Positions 8,218 through 17,606 of a DNA stretch of 64,000 bases are shown here, piece after piece. The DNA is from Aeromonas lusitana. Lineage in GTDB: Bacteria; Pseudomonadota; Gammaproteobacteria; Enterobacterales; Aeromonadaceae. Where the stretch lies: NCBI RefSeq assembly GCF_002812985.1, contig NZ_PGCP01000005.1, forward strand, positions 241,188 through 305,187, given 5' to 3'. Under the pieces are notes generated by a model. The model searched no databases. It was not told where the DNA came from and saw nothing but the letters and a program-made list of their open reading frames with translations. The position numbers and the translations under genes were made by a program. How positions within the stretch are numbered: the first letter of the stretch is position 1; the number at the start of each line of letters is the position of its first letter.

Positions 8218-10064
8218 CGGGTTTCCCCATCTTTCATCCCTTGCACGCACCAGCTGGTGGCAGGGCTGCATTTTTGCTCCTTGCTCACCTCAACCAGTCG
8301 CCACCCCAGCTCTTTCCCCATCTGGCACTGAGTCAGGGACGAACTCTTGCCCCCCTGGCGCAGCAGTTGCTGCACATCGCGAGCCGCTGCCAGAGGCTGG
8401 CATTGGGCACCGCCCAGCACCTTGCTGAGGGAGAGGCTCTGGTTTGACAGCTCATCGGCCCCCAGCACACCGGCGCGCAGATCCTGACCATGGCCCAGGG
8501 ACAGATAGTGAGCGATGCCATCGTCGATCACCCTCGGCTCTATGATGAACAGTCGCACCGCGCGCCGGGTCTGGCTCTCCTTGCTACGAAACAGGGCCCC
8601 CAGGTAAGGAATGTCCCCCAGGAAGGGAACCTTGCTCAGGCTCTCGCTCAGTTCATCGCGATAGATGCCGCCGATCAGCAGGCTCTGACCGTGACCGACC
8701 CGGGCTATGGTATCCACCACGGTCCGACTAATGGTCGGAATGCCGTCGATGCCGGTGCTGTTGGGTTTCTGGTTGCCATCCTCGATGTGCAGGCTCAGGC
8801 TCACCTCCGACCTGTCCCCCAACTGGATCAGCCGCGGTGTCATCCGCAGCATGGTGCCATAGGTGATCCCCTTCAGTTCGGCGACGCGCTCCCCGCTGAT
8901 CTTGATGTAATAGGTCTCGCTGTGATCGATCACCGCCTGGGTGTTCTCCTGAGTCAGCAGGGTAGGACGAGATATGATCTGGGCATTTCCCTCGTTCTCC
9001 AGCAGATTGACCCGGGCCAGCAGGTAGTCGAGCCCCTTGGCATCGACCAGGCTGCCGAGTGCGGCCCCGCCTTCGATCCCCTTGCGATCCCCCGTGGTCT
9101 TGATGATCACCTGCTGGTTGTCGCCGGTGCGGATCCCGACCCGCCAGTCCACCCCCAGCTGGGAGAGATCTTCGGCGTTGATGTCGATGATGGAGAGCGC
9201 CACTTCGATGCGGGCGGCGGGTTTGTCGAGGGCCGCGATCAATTTGCCGTACATCGCCATCCGTTCCGGCGCGTCACGCACTATCACGGCATTGAGCGCG
9301 GGATCGGCCTGGACGACTGCCTGTCCCGAGGTGGACACAGCCCCCTTGTTGCCCTCCCCGTTGACCACCTGTACTCCAGCGTCGCTCAACAAGCGGGCCA
9401 GTATGGTGGCCACACCGGGCGCATCCACATCGGTATCCCGGTACTGGATGGAACGATCGACGGCCGAGGCATACTTGAGCGGAAACACCTCGATGGCCAG
9501 CGGTCCTGTCTTCTCGCTGCGCAGCTGGGACTGCTGCTCCAGCGCCACCGCAGTCTGCTCGATCAACTCGAGATAGCGCGGAGGACCGGAGACATAGACC
9601 AGGCGGTTGTCCGCGTCGGGGCGCCAGCCGAATCTAGGTTCCCAGATCCCGGCACGCTGCAACGCCTGCTTGAGCTCAGCCGCCCCTGTCCGCTCCAGGT
9701 TGATGAGACGAGACTGCACCTCACCGTTCTTGAACACATAGAGCACGCTGCCGTCGTAGTACCAGACCAGGTTGTAGAGGGAGGCTAGCTGCTGCAAAAA
9801 GGCCTGCGGCTCATCATGCTCGAACTGGCCATTGACCTGATCGTTGACCTTGTCGCTGACGACGACCGATACCTCGTAGTTGGCCCCGAAGTTGACCAGT
9901 ACATCGCGCAGGCTCTCCCCTTCCGCCACATAGCTGTACGGCATGGGTAGCCAGTCCAGCTCCTGGGCCACCGCGGGTCGCAGCGCGAGCAGGGTGCCGA
10001 TGCAGAGTGCCAACAGTGAGCCTGTAAGGCGCTGTACACTCAGCCGTACACTCAGGGGTGCCAT
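8214..10064 (-). CDS. ascC: T3SS outer-membrane secretin SctC
   Basis: A 616-aa YscC-family secretin. It has a signal peptide (about 1-34 ending in PAVAQ), N-domains for periplasmic ring contacts, and the C-terminal secretin core with the [15 protein letters not shown] and GQSLLIGG motifs. I prefer the ATG at 10064, which has a GGAGA upstream; an in-frame ATG at 10079 would add five residues before the signal peptide. Assembly should need the ExsB pilotin encoded at 12577-12975. Confidence 0.94.
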   Translation of the reverse strand: MAPLSVRLSVQRLTGSLLALCIGTLLALRPAVAQELDWLPMPYSYVAEGESLRDVLVNFGANYEVSVVVSDKVNDQVNGQFEHDEPQAFLQQLASLYNLVWYYDGSVLYVFKNGEVQSRLINLERTGAAELKQALQRAGIWEPRFGWRPDADNRLVYVSGPPRYLELIEQTAVALEQQSQLRSEKTGPLAIEVFPLKYASAVDRSIQYRDTDVDAPGVATILARLLSDAGVQVVNGEGNKGAVSTSGQAVVQADPALNAVIVRDAPERMAMYGKLIAALDKPAARIEVALSIIDINAEDLSQLGVDWRVGIRTGDNQQVIIKTTGDRKGIEGGAALGSLVDAKGLDYLLARVNLLENEGNAQIISRPTLLTQENTQAVIDHSETYYIKISGERVAELKGITYGTMLRMTPRLIQLGDRSEVSLSLHIEDGNQKPNSTGIDGIPTISRTVVDTIARVGHGQSLLIGGIYRDELSESLSKVPFLGDIPYLGALFRSKESQTRRAVRLFIIEPRVIDDGIAHYLSLGHGQDLRAGVLGADELSNQSLSLSKVLGGAQCQPLAAARDVQQLLRQGGKSSSLTQCQMGKELGWRLVEVSKEQKCSPATSWCVQGMKDGETR

Positions 10065-10477
10065 ATCATCTGTCTCCATTGGGGGGCCAGGGCGGCCTCA
10101 GTCAATTGGGGCTCTAGTCGCTCCAGCAGGGCAATGTGCTGGCTCAGACGTTCTTCCAGCCGTTGCTCATCGAGCCACTCCAGGCCGATCCTGGCCTCCA
10201 ACTGCAGGTTGCCCAGATCGTCGAGCACCAGCGCATGGGGAGCTTGACGTCCCCAGGCCACCACCTGTTGGAGCAGGCGCTTCAGCAACGCAGGATCATG
10301 GGCTTCCTCGCGCGCGCTCAGGCTGCTTTGGAAGGGGGTACTCAACAGCAGCTCGCCGGCTCTGGGCGTCAAGAAGAGGGGGTAACCATCGAGCCGCAGG
10401 TGATATTTCCCCTGTGCGTCGGCAACGAAGGTCCCTTGGCCAAGCTTTGCGGCCAATCGATTCAGTAGAATTTGCAT
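10052..10477 (-). CDS. ascB: T3SS chaperone/regulator AscB (YscB)
   Basis: A 141-aa YscB homologue with a CesT-like chaperone fold pattern. In Yersinia, YscB pairs with SycN to chaperone YopN, which delays effector release; the same pairing with Acr2 and AopN is expected here. It lies 15 bp after exsD and overlaps the ascC start. Confidence 0.88.
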   Translation of the reverse strand: MQILLNRLAAKLGQGTFVADAQGKYHLRLDGYPLFLTPRAGELLLSTPFQSSLSAREEAHDPALLKRLLQQVVAWGRQAPHALVLDDLGNLQLEARIGLEWLDEQRLEERLSQHIALLERLEPQLTEAALAPQWRQMIWHP

Positions 10478-10492
10478 AGTTCCTCGGGCTGG

Positions 10493-11308
10493 CTAGCGCT
10501 CGGGCGGTTGCCAGTAGAAGTGATCCTGAGCCAGGGCGAGCCCCCTCTCAACGAGCCAGGCGTGCAGGATCTTGGCCGCCGCCGGTTGCTCCGGCAAGGC
10601 ACGCAGGGACTGCCAAAATGTGCCAAGTTCGATGGGAACAGGCATCAGGAGAGCCGGATCGCCACCCTGGGCCTGCCGGGCATACCAGGCTGGCCACGCC
10701 AGTTGGAGACGTTCCTCGCACTGTGTCCGCTGCAGCCGCAGCTCCTGCTCACGCCTCGACAGTTGGGCAAGCTGCTCGCTTATCCGCGCCTCGAGATCCG
10801 CCGGGACCTCGACGACCGTCTGCCAGAACACCGACTGGGCATTCAGCTGTCGCCGCATTACCTGCAGTTGTTCCAGCTCGTTGAGCCAGCTGCCGTAGAG
10901 AGGCTCCAGGCGCTGAACCCACCAGCGGTGCAAGGGATAGAGCACCCAGTGCCACAACAGTGGCCACTCGGCCAGATTGATGGGATCACCCAGTTGCTGC
11001 AACCAGTCGCTGCGCTCACTGCCCGCGGCACGCAGGATTTGCTGCAGCTCCTTGCGTGACAAGACCAGGACCGCATCCAGACGGCGCTGAAACCAGATAG
11101 AGCCCAGCAAGCTCTCCAGCCGGGTTCTCGGCAACAGGCGCTGTAACAGCGCCATCTGCTGCGAGGTGATCACACCGGCCTCCTGATAACAGAGAGCGGA
11201 GAGTCGTCCGACCAGACAATCTCGATTCAGAGTGTCTGACTGGACAACGGTGACCCGACGGCCTGCAAACAGGCCCGGATTCGGTGAATGGTGATCTTGC
11301 TGGCTCAT
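10493..11308 (-). CDS. exsD: Anti-activator ExsD
   Basis: A 271-aa ExsD homologue with a central coiled-coil stretch (about residues 150-205, RISEQLAQLSRREQELRLQ). ExsD binds ExsA and blocks its activation of T3SS promoters until ExsC removes it. It is first in the exsD-ascB to ascL unit and is preceded by an ExsA-type promoter at 11368-11418, which gives negative feedback. Confidence 0.93.
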   Translation of the reverse strand: MSQQDHHSPNPGLFAGRRVTVVQSDTLNRDCLVGRLSALCYQEAGVITSQQMALLQRLLPRTRLESLLGSIWFQRRLDAVLVLSRKELQQILRAAGSERSDWLQQLGDPINLAEWPLLWHWVLYPLHRWWVQRLEPLYGSWLNELEQLQVMRRQLNAQSVFWQTVVEVPADLEARISEQLAQLSRREQELRLQRTQCEERLQLAWPAWYARQAQGGDPALLMPVPIELGTFWQSLRALPEQPAAAKILHAWLVERGLALAQDHFYWQPPER

Positions 11309-11367
11309 GCTATGCCTTGCTCATCTTGCTGCGGGCAACGATGGGATTATGTGTCGTTATGCGGGTC

Positions 11368-11418
11368 ATTCTATCCATTGCATCCTCCGCTGGCTTATAA
11401 AAAACGTCAGATTATTTT
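11368..11418 (-). promoter_or_regulatory. ExsA-type promoter of the exsD-ascB to ascL operon (degenerate TGnnA)
   Basis: On the minus strand an AAAA tract (11415-11418) and a GAC at the GnC position are followed by TTATAA (11395-11400) in place of the usual YTGnnA, then 21 bp and TAGAAT (11368-11373). Geometry is identical to the other five promoters, but the TGnnA element is poor, so its strength or ExsA dependence may differ. It sits just after the exsA stop codon. Confidence 0.58.
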
Positions 11419-11427
11419 AGTCCGGCG

Positions 11428-12243
11428 TTAATCCTTGCCATGCCTGGCGCGGCTCGGGGTACAACCGAAACGGCGGCGATAGCTCTGGGTAAAATAGGAC
11501 TGGCTGGAGAAGCCAGCCTCCATGGCGATATCGACGATGCTCATCTCACTATTGAGCAATAACTGATGAGCATAGAGAATACGGCGCTCGCTGATCCAGG
11601 CTCGCGGGGATACGCCATAAATAGAACCAAATAATTCCTTGAAGGTCGTCAACCCCATTCCGAACTCCCTGGAGAATTCACTCAATTTCCACTCCATCAA
11701 ATAATGCTTCTCCATAAAGTGCTGCAGTCGCTCGACCTGGCGGTTGCTCAGCTGGCGCAGGATGGACATCAATTGAGGGCCCTGCTCACCAAATGCCAGC
11801 AGGAATAACAGCTCCTCGGTGCGCAATTGGGAGAGCGCAGGCGGATATTCATGCTCGGTCAAGCCGCGAAGGCCTTCAATGCACTGCATCAACAGGGGAG
11901 AGACGTGGAATGGCAACAAGCTGGGGGCCAAGCCATCTATTCGGGGTATCTCGCTCAGCAATGAGCCGAAGCGTTGCAGGAAACCCTGCAAAAAACCACT
12001 CGAAAGGGGTAGCCAAAGCAGATGGCAAGGGTCGCCACCGGTACGAACCGCATAGTTGCCACGACGCACGAAGATCAGCTCGCTGGAGGATAATTCATGG
12101 GTATCGGTGCAATCCTGCCAGGTCATCACTCCCTCCAAAAGGATATATATCCCCTCTTGTTGATGTTCGATAACGCTAACATCAGACATGCACCATAGGA
12201 GCTGGGTTATATCGCCCTTCTCTGCGGTAGAAATGCCCTTCAT
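11428..12243 (-). CDS. exsA: AraC-family T3SS master activator ExsA
   Basis: A 271-aa AraC/XylS activator. The N-terminal domain binds ExsD and mediates self-association. The C-terminal pair of helix-turn-helix units (about residues 170-270) shows the family signature around IVDIAMEAGFSSQSYFTQSYRRRFGCTPSR. It is the activator expected to act on the six boxes listed in this annotation. Its base composition is visibly more AT-rich than the asc genes, a common pattern for T3SS regulators. It is separated from exsB by a 333-bp AT-rich gap. Confidence 0.95.
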   Translation of the reverse strand: MKGISTAEKGDITQLLWCMSDVSVIEHQQEGIYILLEGVMTWQDCTDTHELSSSELIFVRRGNYAVRTGGDPCHLLWLPLSSGFLQGFLQRFGSLLSEIPRIDGLAPSLLPFHVSPLLMQCIEGLRGLTEHEYPPALSQLRTEELLFLLAFGEQGPQLMSILRQLSNRQVERLQHFMEKHYLMEWKLSEFSREFGMGLTTFKELFGSIYGVSPRAWISERRILYAHQLLLNSEMSIVDIAMEAGFSSQSYFTQSYRRRFGCTPSRARHGKD

Positions 12244-12576
12244 ATTTTTGTTTTCCTGAATCTGCGCGTGATGCCAGTGACGCCTCTGCGAGATCAGGTC
12301 TTCGCAGGATGCCTTATTATTGGCGTTTTATTTATTTGTTTAGAATTAACTGATTCCAATGTGAACGGCTAATTAATCAACATTGAAATAAAGGGGAGGC
12401 ATCCTACAACAGCTATTAGCAGAAAAACCAGCCAAAAATTAGAGTCAATACACTACGATCGCTCTTATTAAAAACAATTTCTATTTCAAGAGATAGTTCG
12501 TTAAAAAAATAAACATCTCGTCCGATTAAAGACATCGGCAACAAATTGATTTAAATGCCATTTTTAAGATACCTAG
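12244..12576 (-). promoter_or_regulatory. AT-rich exsB-exsA intergenic region, probable separate exsA control region
   Basis: This 333-bp gap is strikingly AT-rich and has no gene. It contains TTGACT on the minus strand and a half-palindromic CRP/Vfr-like motif (TGTGAACG on the plus strand near 12361). In P. aeruginosa exsA is read through from exsC and also from its own Vfr-dependent promoter, and H-NS-type proteins silence AT-rich exsA regions in related systems. No ExsA-like box was seen here. Exact promoter positions cannot be fixed by eye. Confidence 0.4.
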
Positions 12577-12975
12577 CTACCGACATTGTGGATAACAGGA
12601 TCTTGGTTTCAAATTAATAACGACAGACTCGCCATTAAACGCCTTAAAAACTTCCTCTTGGTGGACGGCTTGTACCGCCGAACTGCCGATAAAACGCAGC
12701 CGAGTGCGCACATAAATTTTCCCCTCGGCCAGTTGCAAGGGGGTCAGTCGCAGATCAAACATCAGTGGCAATACTGTCACTTCGTATTCGGTCGCCGCCA
12801 CGGGTAATAGACGACCGTCCATCATGCTCAGCACCACGACCTCCACCCTGGCCGGGCGAGGCAGGGGGCCAGCGAGGCGCATCTCTCCCCTCAATTGCGA
12901 GGAGGGTAGCGTCACCACCGGGGTCGTCACACAACCACCGAGCAGGGTCAGTAGCAGCACCAGCGGGAGCCTCAT
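12577..12975 (-). CDS. exsB: T3SS secretin pilotin lipoprotein ExsB (SctG/YscW type)
   Basis: A 132-aa lipoprotein with signal peptide and lipobox LLGGC (Cys15) and a beta-rich body of the YscW/ExsB pilotin type. It guides and anchors the AscC secretin in the outer membrane. Its start overlaps the exsE stop (ATGA). Its role as a transcription regulator, suggested by the old gene name, is not supported for the family. Confidence 0.88.
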   Translation of the reverse strand: MRLPLVLLLTLLGGCVTTPVVTLPSSQLRGEMRLAGPLPRPARVEVVVLSMMDGRLLPVAATEYEVTVLPLMFDLRLTPLQLAEGKIYVRTRLRFIGSSAVQAVHQEEVFKAFNGESVVINLKPRSCYPQCR

Positions 12976-13202
12976 ATCACCCGGATCCTGCGCCCGGCCA
13001 GGGGCTCGTGCTCACCCAACTGCAGACGCTGCAGCGCCAGCTCCTGCAACCTGTCCAGGCTGATGCTCCCTCGCAGCAGTGTCGACAGGGGCAATTGCCT
13101 CATCGTGACCGGCACGGCCGTCACGGTTCGGTCGGCAAAGGCCCCCCTCGTCTGCTCTACCGCCTGCAGCACGGCGCTCGCTTGTGATTCCTGTATCTTC
13201 AT
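12972..13202 (-). CDS. exsE: Secreted T3SS regulator ExsE
   Basis: A 76-aa protein matching ExsE in size (81 aa in P. aeruginosa), N-terminal MKI start, C-terminal LEAR/LAGR-Arg tail and gene order. It binds ExsC when secretion is off. On contact it is secreted, freeing ExsC to trap ExsD and release ExsA. It lies 3 bp after exsC. Confidence 0.86.
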   Translation of the reverse strand: MKIQESQASAVLQAVEQTRGAFADRTVTAVPVTMRQLPLSTLLRGSISLDRLQELALQRLQLGEHEPLAGRRIRVI

Positions 13203-13205
13203 GGC

Positions 13206-13649
13206 TTATACTCGAACCCCCATCATCTCATCGCCGCAGTACTCCGACTGCGGTTTAGGCCGCAGCAATTCCTGCCAGAACTCGGCATGTTCCAGCATGC
13301 TGGAGAGGCTCTCTTCAAGGTGCGCCAGCGTCAGTCGACTCGCGCTCATCTGGCGATAGAGCTGCACCGTCAGGCTCTCTTCATCGAAACCAAAGTGCAG
13401 ATTGAATTGATACCAGTGGCGATTGAAGCAGGCCAATTGGCGAAAGATCCCCTCCCCCACCTGGTGCAGTTCGGCCACATCGACCTGCAACACCAGATGA
13501 TCCCGCTCGGGCACCAGGATCAGGCTGAGCTGCAAACGCTCGTCAAAGCACAGCGCCGCCACCCCCTCCACATTGAGGGACAGGGATGTCAACCCATATT
13601 TGGCCGAAAATTCAGTGAGCAATCGATTGATGGTGGCAGTTAGGTCCAT
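13206..13649 (-). CDS. exsC: T3SS chaperone and anti-anti-activator ExsC
   Basis: A 147-aa CesT-family homodimeric chaperone. I start at the ATG at 13649 (MDLTATINRLL), which has a GGAGG upstream. ExsC binds either ExsE or ExsD and is the pivot of the secretion-coupled switch. It is first in exsC-exsE-exsB-exsA and is preceded by an ExsA-type promoter (13675-13725), giving positive autoregulation of exsA. Confidence 0.92.
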   Translation of the reverse strand: MDLTATINRLLTEFSAKYGLTSLSLNVEGVAALCFDERLQLSLILVPERDHLVLQVDVAELHQVGEGIFRQLACFNRHWYQFNLHFGFDEESLTVQLYRQMSASRLTLAHLEESLSSMLEHAEFWQELLRPKPQSEYCGDEMMGVRV

Positions 13650-13674
13650 GATGTCCTCCAGCAGAGAGAGGAGG

Positions 13675-13725
13675 ATGTTAGCCTGCCGGTTCGACACAGG
13701 CTGTCACTCAAGGGCGGTACTTTTA
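13675..13725 (-). promoter_or_regulatory. ExsA-type promoter of exsCEBA
   Basis: The minus strand shows AAAA (13721-13724), GCC at the GnC position, GTGACA (13702-13707) as the TGnnA/-35 element, a 21-bp spacer and TAACAT (13675-13680). It lies directly downstream of the aopD terminator, so exsC does not depend on read-through from the translocator operon. Confidence 0.72.
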
Positions 13726-13739
13726 AGAAAAATGGCCGC

Positions 13740-13763
13740 AAAAAAGGCGCCAGAAGGCGCCTT
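13740..13763 (-). terminator. Rho-independent terminator after aopD
   Basis: An 8-bp stem AAGGCGCC/GGCGCCTT with an AGAA loop, followed on the minus strand by a run of T. It insulates the acrGVH-aopBD unit from exsC. Confidence 0.85.
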
Positions 13764-13779
13764 GAAGGTCAGGTTGAGT

Positions 13780-14670
13780 TTAGGCGACGCCAAAGGCCGC
13801 TTTCCAGGCCTGATTCTGGCTCTGGGCATACTGCTGCATCAGTTGCAGCACGTCTTTCATAAAACTGACATTGAAGGACATATTGTCCTCGATTTTCTGC
13901 TTCTCGGTCTGGCTGATGGTCGACTTGATCTCGTCTTCCTTGGCATCCGCCTGACTCACCCCTTGCGACACCTGCACCGCAGAGCTGCTCATTTGTCCCA
14001 CTGACTGGGTCACGGTACCGGAGAGCTGCTGACGGCTGTTATTGGTATCAAACGTCTTGTTCAGGGTCTTCAGTGCAGCCTTGTCGGTCTTGATCCTTGC
14101 AGCCAAGTCCTGCCCGGCATCCCCCATTTCGAGGCCAGCAGTCTTCTTGATATCCCCAATCTGCTTCAGCTCCTGCTGCCGCCCGGCGATATTGGCGTTA
14201 AGCGCCTTGTCCTGTTTGATCGCCTTGGCCGACTTACTCAGGGAGAAGCCCCCCATGACTGCCGACGTCACGGCCATGACACCGGAGACCACCGCCGTGG
14301 CGATCATCAAATTGGCGCCATGGCGCATCTCATCGACCTGTGCCTGCTGATGTCCGATGACCAGCTTGTTCTCGGTATCCCGCTGTACCAGACCCATTTC
14401 ACGGGCCTGTCGGGCCAGCTTGAACAGCAACGACATCATATCCATCACGCTTTCAAGCTGGCCGATTATCTGGGTCACCCCTCTGGTATCGAAGGGGATG
14501 GTGGGGCGGGGCAATACGGGGACACGCTTGCTCTCCGTTGCCAGCTGGCTGGTCGCACCGGCAGCCTCATGGGCTGTTCCTTGGCGGCGAACCTGTTGTG
14601 CCTCGTCGATCCCGGCCTCGGTCAAGGGGCTGGTATGGGTTACGCCATTTGCATAATCACTGTTAATCAC
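13780..14670 (-). CDS. aopD: T3SS translocator AopD (YopD, minor pore subunit)
   Basis: A 296-aa YopD homologue with one central hydrophobic segment (about residues 120-147, MIATAVVSGVMAVTSAVMGGFSL) and a C-terminal amphipathic helix near the end. With AopB it forms the pore in the host membrane. It is the last gene of the translocator operon, 12 bp after aopB, and is chaperoned by AcrH. Confidence 0.95.
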   Translation of the reverse strand: MINSDYANGVTHTSPLTEAGIDEAQQVRRQGTAHEAAGATSQLATESKRVPVLPRPTIPFDTRGVTQIIGQLESVMDMMSLLFKLARQAREMGLVQRDTENKLVIGHQQAQVDEMRHGANLMIATAVVSGVMAVTSAVMGGFSLSKSAKAIKQDKALNANIAGRQQELKQIGDIKKTAGLEMGDAGQDLAARIKTDKAALKTLNKTFDTNNSRQQLSGTVTQSVGQMSSSAVQVSQGVSQADAKEDEIKSTISQTEKQKIEDNMSFNVSFMKDVLQLMQQYAQSQNQAWKAAFGVA

Positions 14671-14682
14671 GATAGGTACTCC

Positions 14683-15870
14683 TTAGATAGCGGCGGGTCT
14701 GCGGGCCAGGTTGTTCATCATGTCGCCCTTGGCATTGAGCATCTGGAAAATCATCTCCATGGTCTGCTGGAACGCCTCTATCATCTGGGCGATCGCCTCC
14801 TTGAGTTTGTCGATCACCCCCTGTAGCGCCGTCATCTCCTGGCGGTTCTCCAGCAGGTCTGCCTGTTTGAGCTGCAGCTTGGCCTGGTTCGCACTATCGA
14901 CCGTCTTGGTCACGCCATTGCCCACATCGACGATGATATCGGCCGTTTGGGTGCCGATTTTTGCCATTTTCGCCGTCGTACTGGCGGTGTTTCCGGCCAC
15001 TTTGGCCGAGATATCGGCGGCTTTCATATAGACCTTGGCGGAGTTCTGGATAAGCTTGAGACCCACCTCACTCGCCCCTTTACCCGCCATCTTGAAGCCC
15101 ATTTTTACGCCCAGCTTGGCAAGCCCCTTGACTGCTCCGGCGCCAAACGTCACCACCGCCGAAGCCACTGCGAGGATGATCTCCACGGCCATGAGTGCTG
15201 GCCCCAGCTTATCCATCACCTCCTTAGAGATGAGGCCATCTGCGGCAGCCTGCTGCACCGCCATGTTGACGACTCCGACAGCGCCAGCGGCGATCATCAG
15301 AGCCCCTGCCGCGGCGCCCACACCGGTAGCCACCATGATGGCCCCGATGATCATGGAGGCGATGGCACTGATCCAACCGAAGATCTTGCTGGCCAGACCC
15401 GACTTTTTGGCCTTCTGGGCACTCTCTTCCGCCTCTTTTATCTTCTCCTGATTCTCGGAGATCTTCTTCTCATTCTGGGAGCGAGCCCGATCGAGGTCGG
15501 CGAGTTTGAGCCTGTTTTGGGTCTTCTCCAGATCACTGGTCAGCTTGCCCAATTCAATTTCGAATGCTTCCGGCGAGGTAAAGGCCGCCGTGACCAGGGC
15601 ACTGGTGTGCGGTAGAAGCTGGCTGCTGTTCTGCTTGACCTGCGTCAGCAGTCTGTTGACCTCGGTCAACTGTTGCGGCGCGGGCCGGCCATTGCTCACG
15701 GCAAGGGGGGCGTTCAGAGAGACGCCAGGTTTGCGGGTTTGCCCGCTGACTTGCGCCGCCGCGGCATCGAGCCTCGTTTCACTTCGTGGCTGGGTGACGG
15801 GCGTCAGGCCCGCAACCTCACCACTGTTTCCCAGCGGGGAAACGCTTCTTTCATTGCTGATCAGGTTCAT
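14683..15870 (-). CDS. aopB: T3SS translocator AopB (YopB, major pore subunit)
   Basis: A 395-aa YopB homologue starting at the ATG at 15870 (MNLISNERSV), inside the last 20 bp of acrH. Two hydrophobic hairpin segments (a long one, IISAIASMIIGAIMVATGVG and following, and a second around MAVEIILAVASAVVTFGAG) are flanked by coiled-coil regions. It forms the translocation pore with AopD. Confidence 0.95.
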   Translation of the reverse strand: MNLISNERSVSPLGNSGEVAGLTPVTQPRSETRLDAAAAQVSGQTRKPGVSLNAPLAVSNGRPAPQQLTEVNRLLTQVKQNSSQLLPHTSALVTAAFTSPEAFEIELGKLTSDLEKTQNRLKLADLDRARSQNEKKISENQEKIKEAEESAQKAKKSGLASKIFGWISAIASMIIGAIMVATGVGAAAGALMIAAGAVGVVNMAVQQAAADGLISKEVMDKLGPALMAVEIILAVASAVVTFGAGAVKGLAKLGVKMGFKMAGKGASEVGLKLIQNSAKVYMKAADISAKVAGNTASTTAKMAKIGTQTADIIVDVGNGVTKTVDSANQAKLQLKQADLLENRQEMTALQGVIDKLKEAIAQMIEAFQQTMEMIFQMLNAKGDMMNNLARRPAAI

Positions 15871-16354
15871 CTTGCTGATCCCTTCTGATTGCGATGGCTT
15901 CCAACATGACCTTGGCGCTTGCCGCCAGATCGGCCTGCAACGGATCCGCGTCCGCCAGCAGGTGGGCCGAGTAGAAGCCACTCTCGGCCCCATTCAAATC
16001 ATCCTGTTGCAGCCGACACTCGGCGGCATGAAACGGGAAACGGGGGTCGTTCAGATCGAGCATGGCGCCGAAGCTGTAGCTCTCGATCGCCGTTTCAAAC
16101 TCCCCCATCGCCTGGCGACAAGCGCCTAGTCCGAGGAAATAGCGCGGCTCGTAGTGATCCAGCATGCAGAGCGCCTGAAAGATTTTGTGGGCATCCTCCC
16201 ACTTGCCGGACTGATACTGGCCAAAGGCCAGGGCATAGAGCTGCTCCAGGGTGTCACCGGAGATATCCTGCAGCATGGCCAGGGTGCCGCCATCGGCCAT
16301 GAAGGCTTCCAGCTCGGTTTCATGTTCCGGAGTCAGGGTGGTATCGGTCTGCAT
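15851..16354 (-). CDS. acrH: Translocator chaperone AcrH (LcrH/SycD)
   Basis: A 167-aa class II chaperone with three TPR repeats (about residues 35-140, for example YALAFGQYQSGKWEDAHKIFQ). It binds AopB and AopD before secretion. It starts 10 bp after acrV. Confidence 0.95.
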   Translation of the reverse strand: MQTDTTLTPEHETELEAFMADGGTLAMLQDISGDTLEQLYALAFGQYQSGKWEDAHKIFQALCMLDHYEPRYFLGLGACRQAMGEFETAIESYSFGAMLDLNDPRFPFHAAECRLQQDDLNGAESGFYSAHLLADADPLQADLAASAKVMLEAIAIRRDQQDEPDQQ

Positions 16355-16363
16355 GATCTCTCC

Positions 16364-17302
16364 TCAAATTGCGCCAAGAATGTCGCGCATGATGCTGTCG
16401 TATTTCTGGATAAAGCGGTTGAGTGCCTCGATGGCGGCGTTGTAACGCGAGCTGACGTCGTTGAGGCGGGTGGTTTTTTCGCTGACCTGATCGTTGAGCG
16501 GGCGCGATCTGTCACTCACGCTGGTGGAGAAGTTGCCAAGCTTGTTGTTGTCCTTGTCATATATGTACTCGGCTTCTATGCCGCTCATGGCTCCGCTCTT
16601 CTTCTTGCCGCTCTCGAGAAACGCCTTGACCGTGACCTTGCCGTCGCTCCCCTGCATCTGCACGAGCAGCTTGTACTCGGCCCCCTGCTGGAATTGGGCC
16701 TCAGAGCCATAGCCATAGAGTTGGTAATTCATCAGGTTGAAATCGGTCTTGAAGGTCTGGTCTGATTTCGCCGACAACACCTTGTTGATCTCCGACTGGA
16801 TCACCCCGTAGATCTTCAGCTCGGCGGTCATCGCCTTCAGATCGTCACTGAGCTCTTTGCGCTTGTTGTCCTGAAACGCCATCACCCCGGTGAAGGTGGT
16901 GATGAGGTCGTCATCGATGCGATCCATGGTCAGCGCACTGAGGGAGAGCAGCATGAATTCGGGCACTGTCCAGCGGATCATCGGCGGCGTTTGTTGCCCC
17001 CCCCGCTCGATCATTCCCTTGATGGCAGCCATGGCGGCTTCTTGGCCAGCCTGGAACTGGCCCATGGGCCAGAGCCCATTGATCGTGGCCGGATCCGTCA
17101 GATAGGCGGCCAGCAATTTCTCCAGTTGCGCCTTGGTCAGTGGGGTCGGCGGGTTGTCGCTGATGGTGACCTTGCCCTCGAGCAAGGCGAGCAACTCAGC
17201 CAGTTTGGGATTTTTATTGCCCGGTAACTGGTCGAGAGATTGACCATCGAGCCAACCGACAAACCCGGCAGGATTGCTGTTGTAGTCAGGGATAGTGCTC
17301 AT
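16364..17302 (-). CDS. acrV: Needle-tip V antigen AcrV (LcrV)
   Basis: A 312-aa LcrV/PcrV-type tip protein. It starts at the ATG at 17302 with an AAGGAG five bases upstream; a GTG codon lies just before it. The C-terminal helix (ALNRFIQKYDSIMRDILGAI) pairs with an N-terminal helix in the coiled coil that sits on the needle. Family length ranges from about 294 (PcrV) to about 361 residues in other aeromonads, so this is a mid-length form. It is the scaffold for AopB/AopD insertion. Confidence 0.95.
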   Translation of the reverse strand: MSTIPDYNSNPAGFVGWLDGQSLDQLPGNKNPKLAELLALLEGKVTISDNPPTPLTKAQLEKLLAAYLTDPATINGLWPMGQFQAGQEAAMAAIKGMIERGGQQTPPMIRWTVPEFMLLSLSALTMDRIDDDLITTFTGVMAFQDNKRKELSDDLKAMTAELKIYGVIQSEINKVLSAKSDQTFKTDFNLMNYQLYGYGSEAQFQQGAEYKLLVQMQGSDGKVTVKAFLESGKKKSGAMSGIEAEYIYDKDNNKLGNFSTSVSDRSRPLNDQVSEKTTRLNDVSSRYNAAIEALNRFIQKYDSIMRDILGAI

Positions 17303-17311
17303 CACAACTCC

Positions 17312-17596
17312 TTAAATCATCAGTCCGCGCATCATGGTCGGGCGCCGGCTCTTGCGGCTCTCCCCCGCTTGGGCCGGCAATGACAGCTGCCTACGCTGGA
17401 TCTCCGCCAGCAGCTCCTGTTCGGCCGCAGCCACCTGTTCGGTCGACGCATCGAAGAGCAACTGGCAGGTCTGATCCGACAGAGCCAATCCGGCCAGCAT
17501 CTCCTGCAACAGGGCATTGCGGTGATCGCTGTCGGCGATGGCTTGCTCCGCCTGAGCGATGGTCTCGCTATGATGGGAAAAACGCGGTTGTTTCAT
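17312..17596 (-). CDS. acrG: Tip-protein chaperone AcrG (LcrG)
   Basis: A 94-aa helical protein of LcrG/PcrG size. It binds AcrV in the cytoplasm and helps close the secretion channel before host contact. It is first in the acrGVH-aopBD operon and has its own ExsA-type promoter lying mostly within the 3' end of acrR. Confidence 0.92.
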   Translation of the reverse strand: MKQPRFSHHSETIAQAEQAIADSDHRNALLQEMLAGLALSDQTCQLLFDASTEQVAAAEQELLAEIQRRQLSLPAQAGESRKSRRPTMMRGLMI

Positions 17597-17606
17597 CTTG
17601 GTTCCT

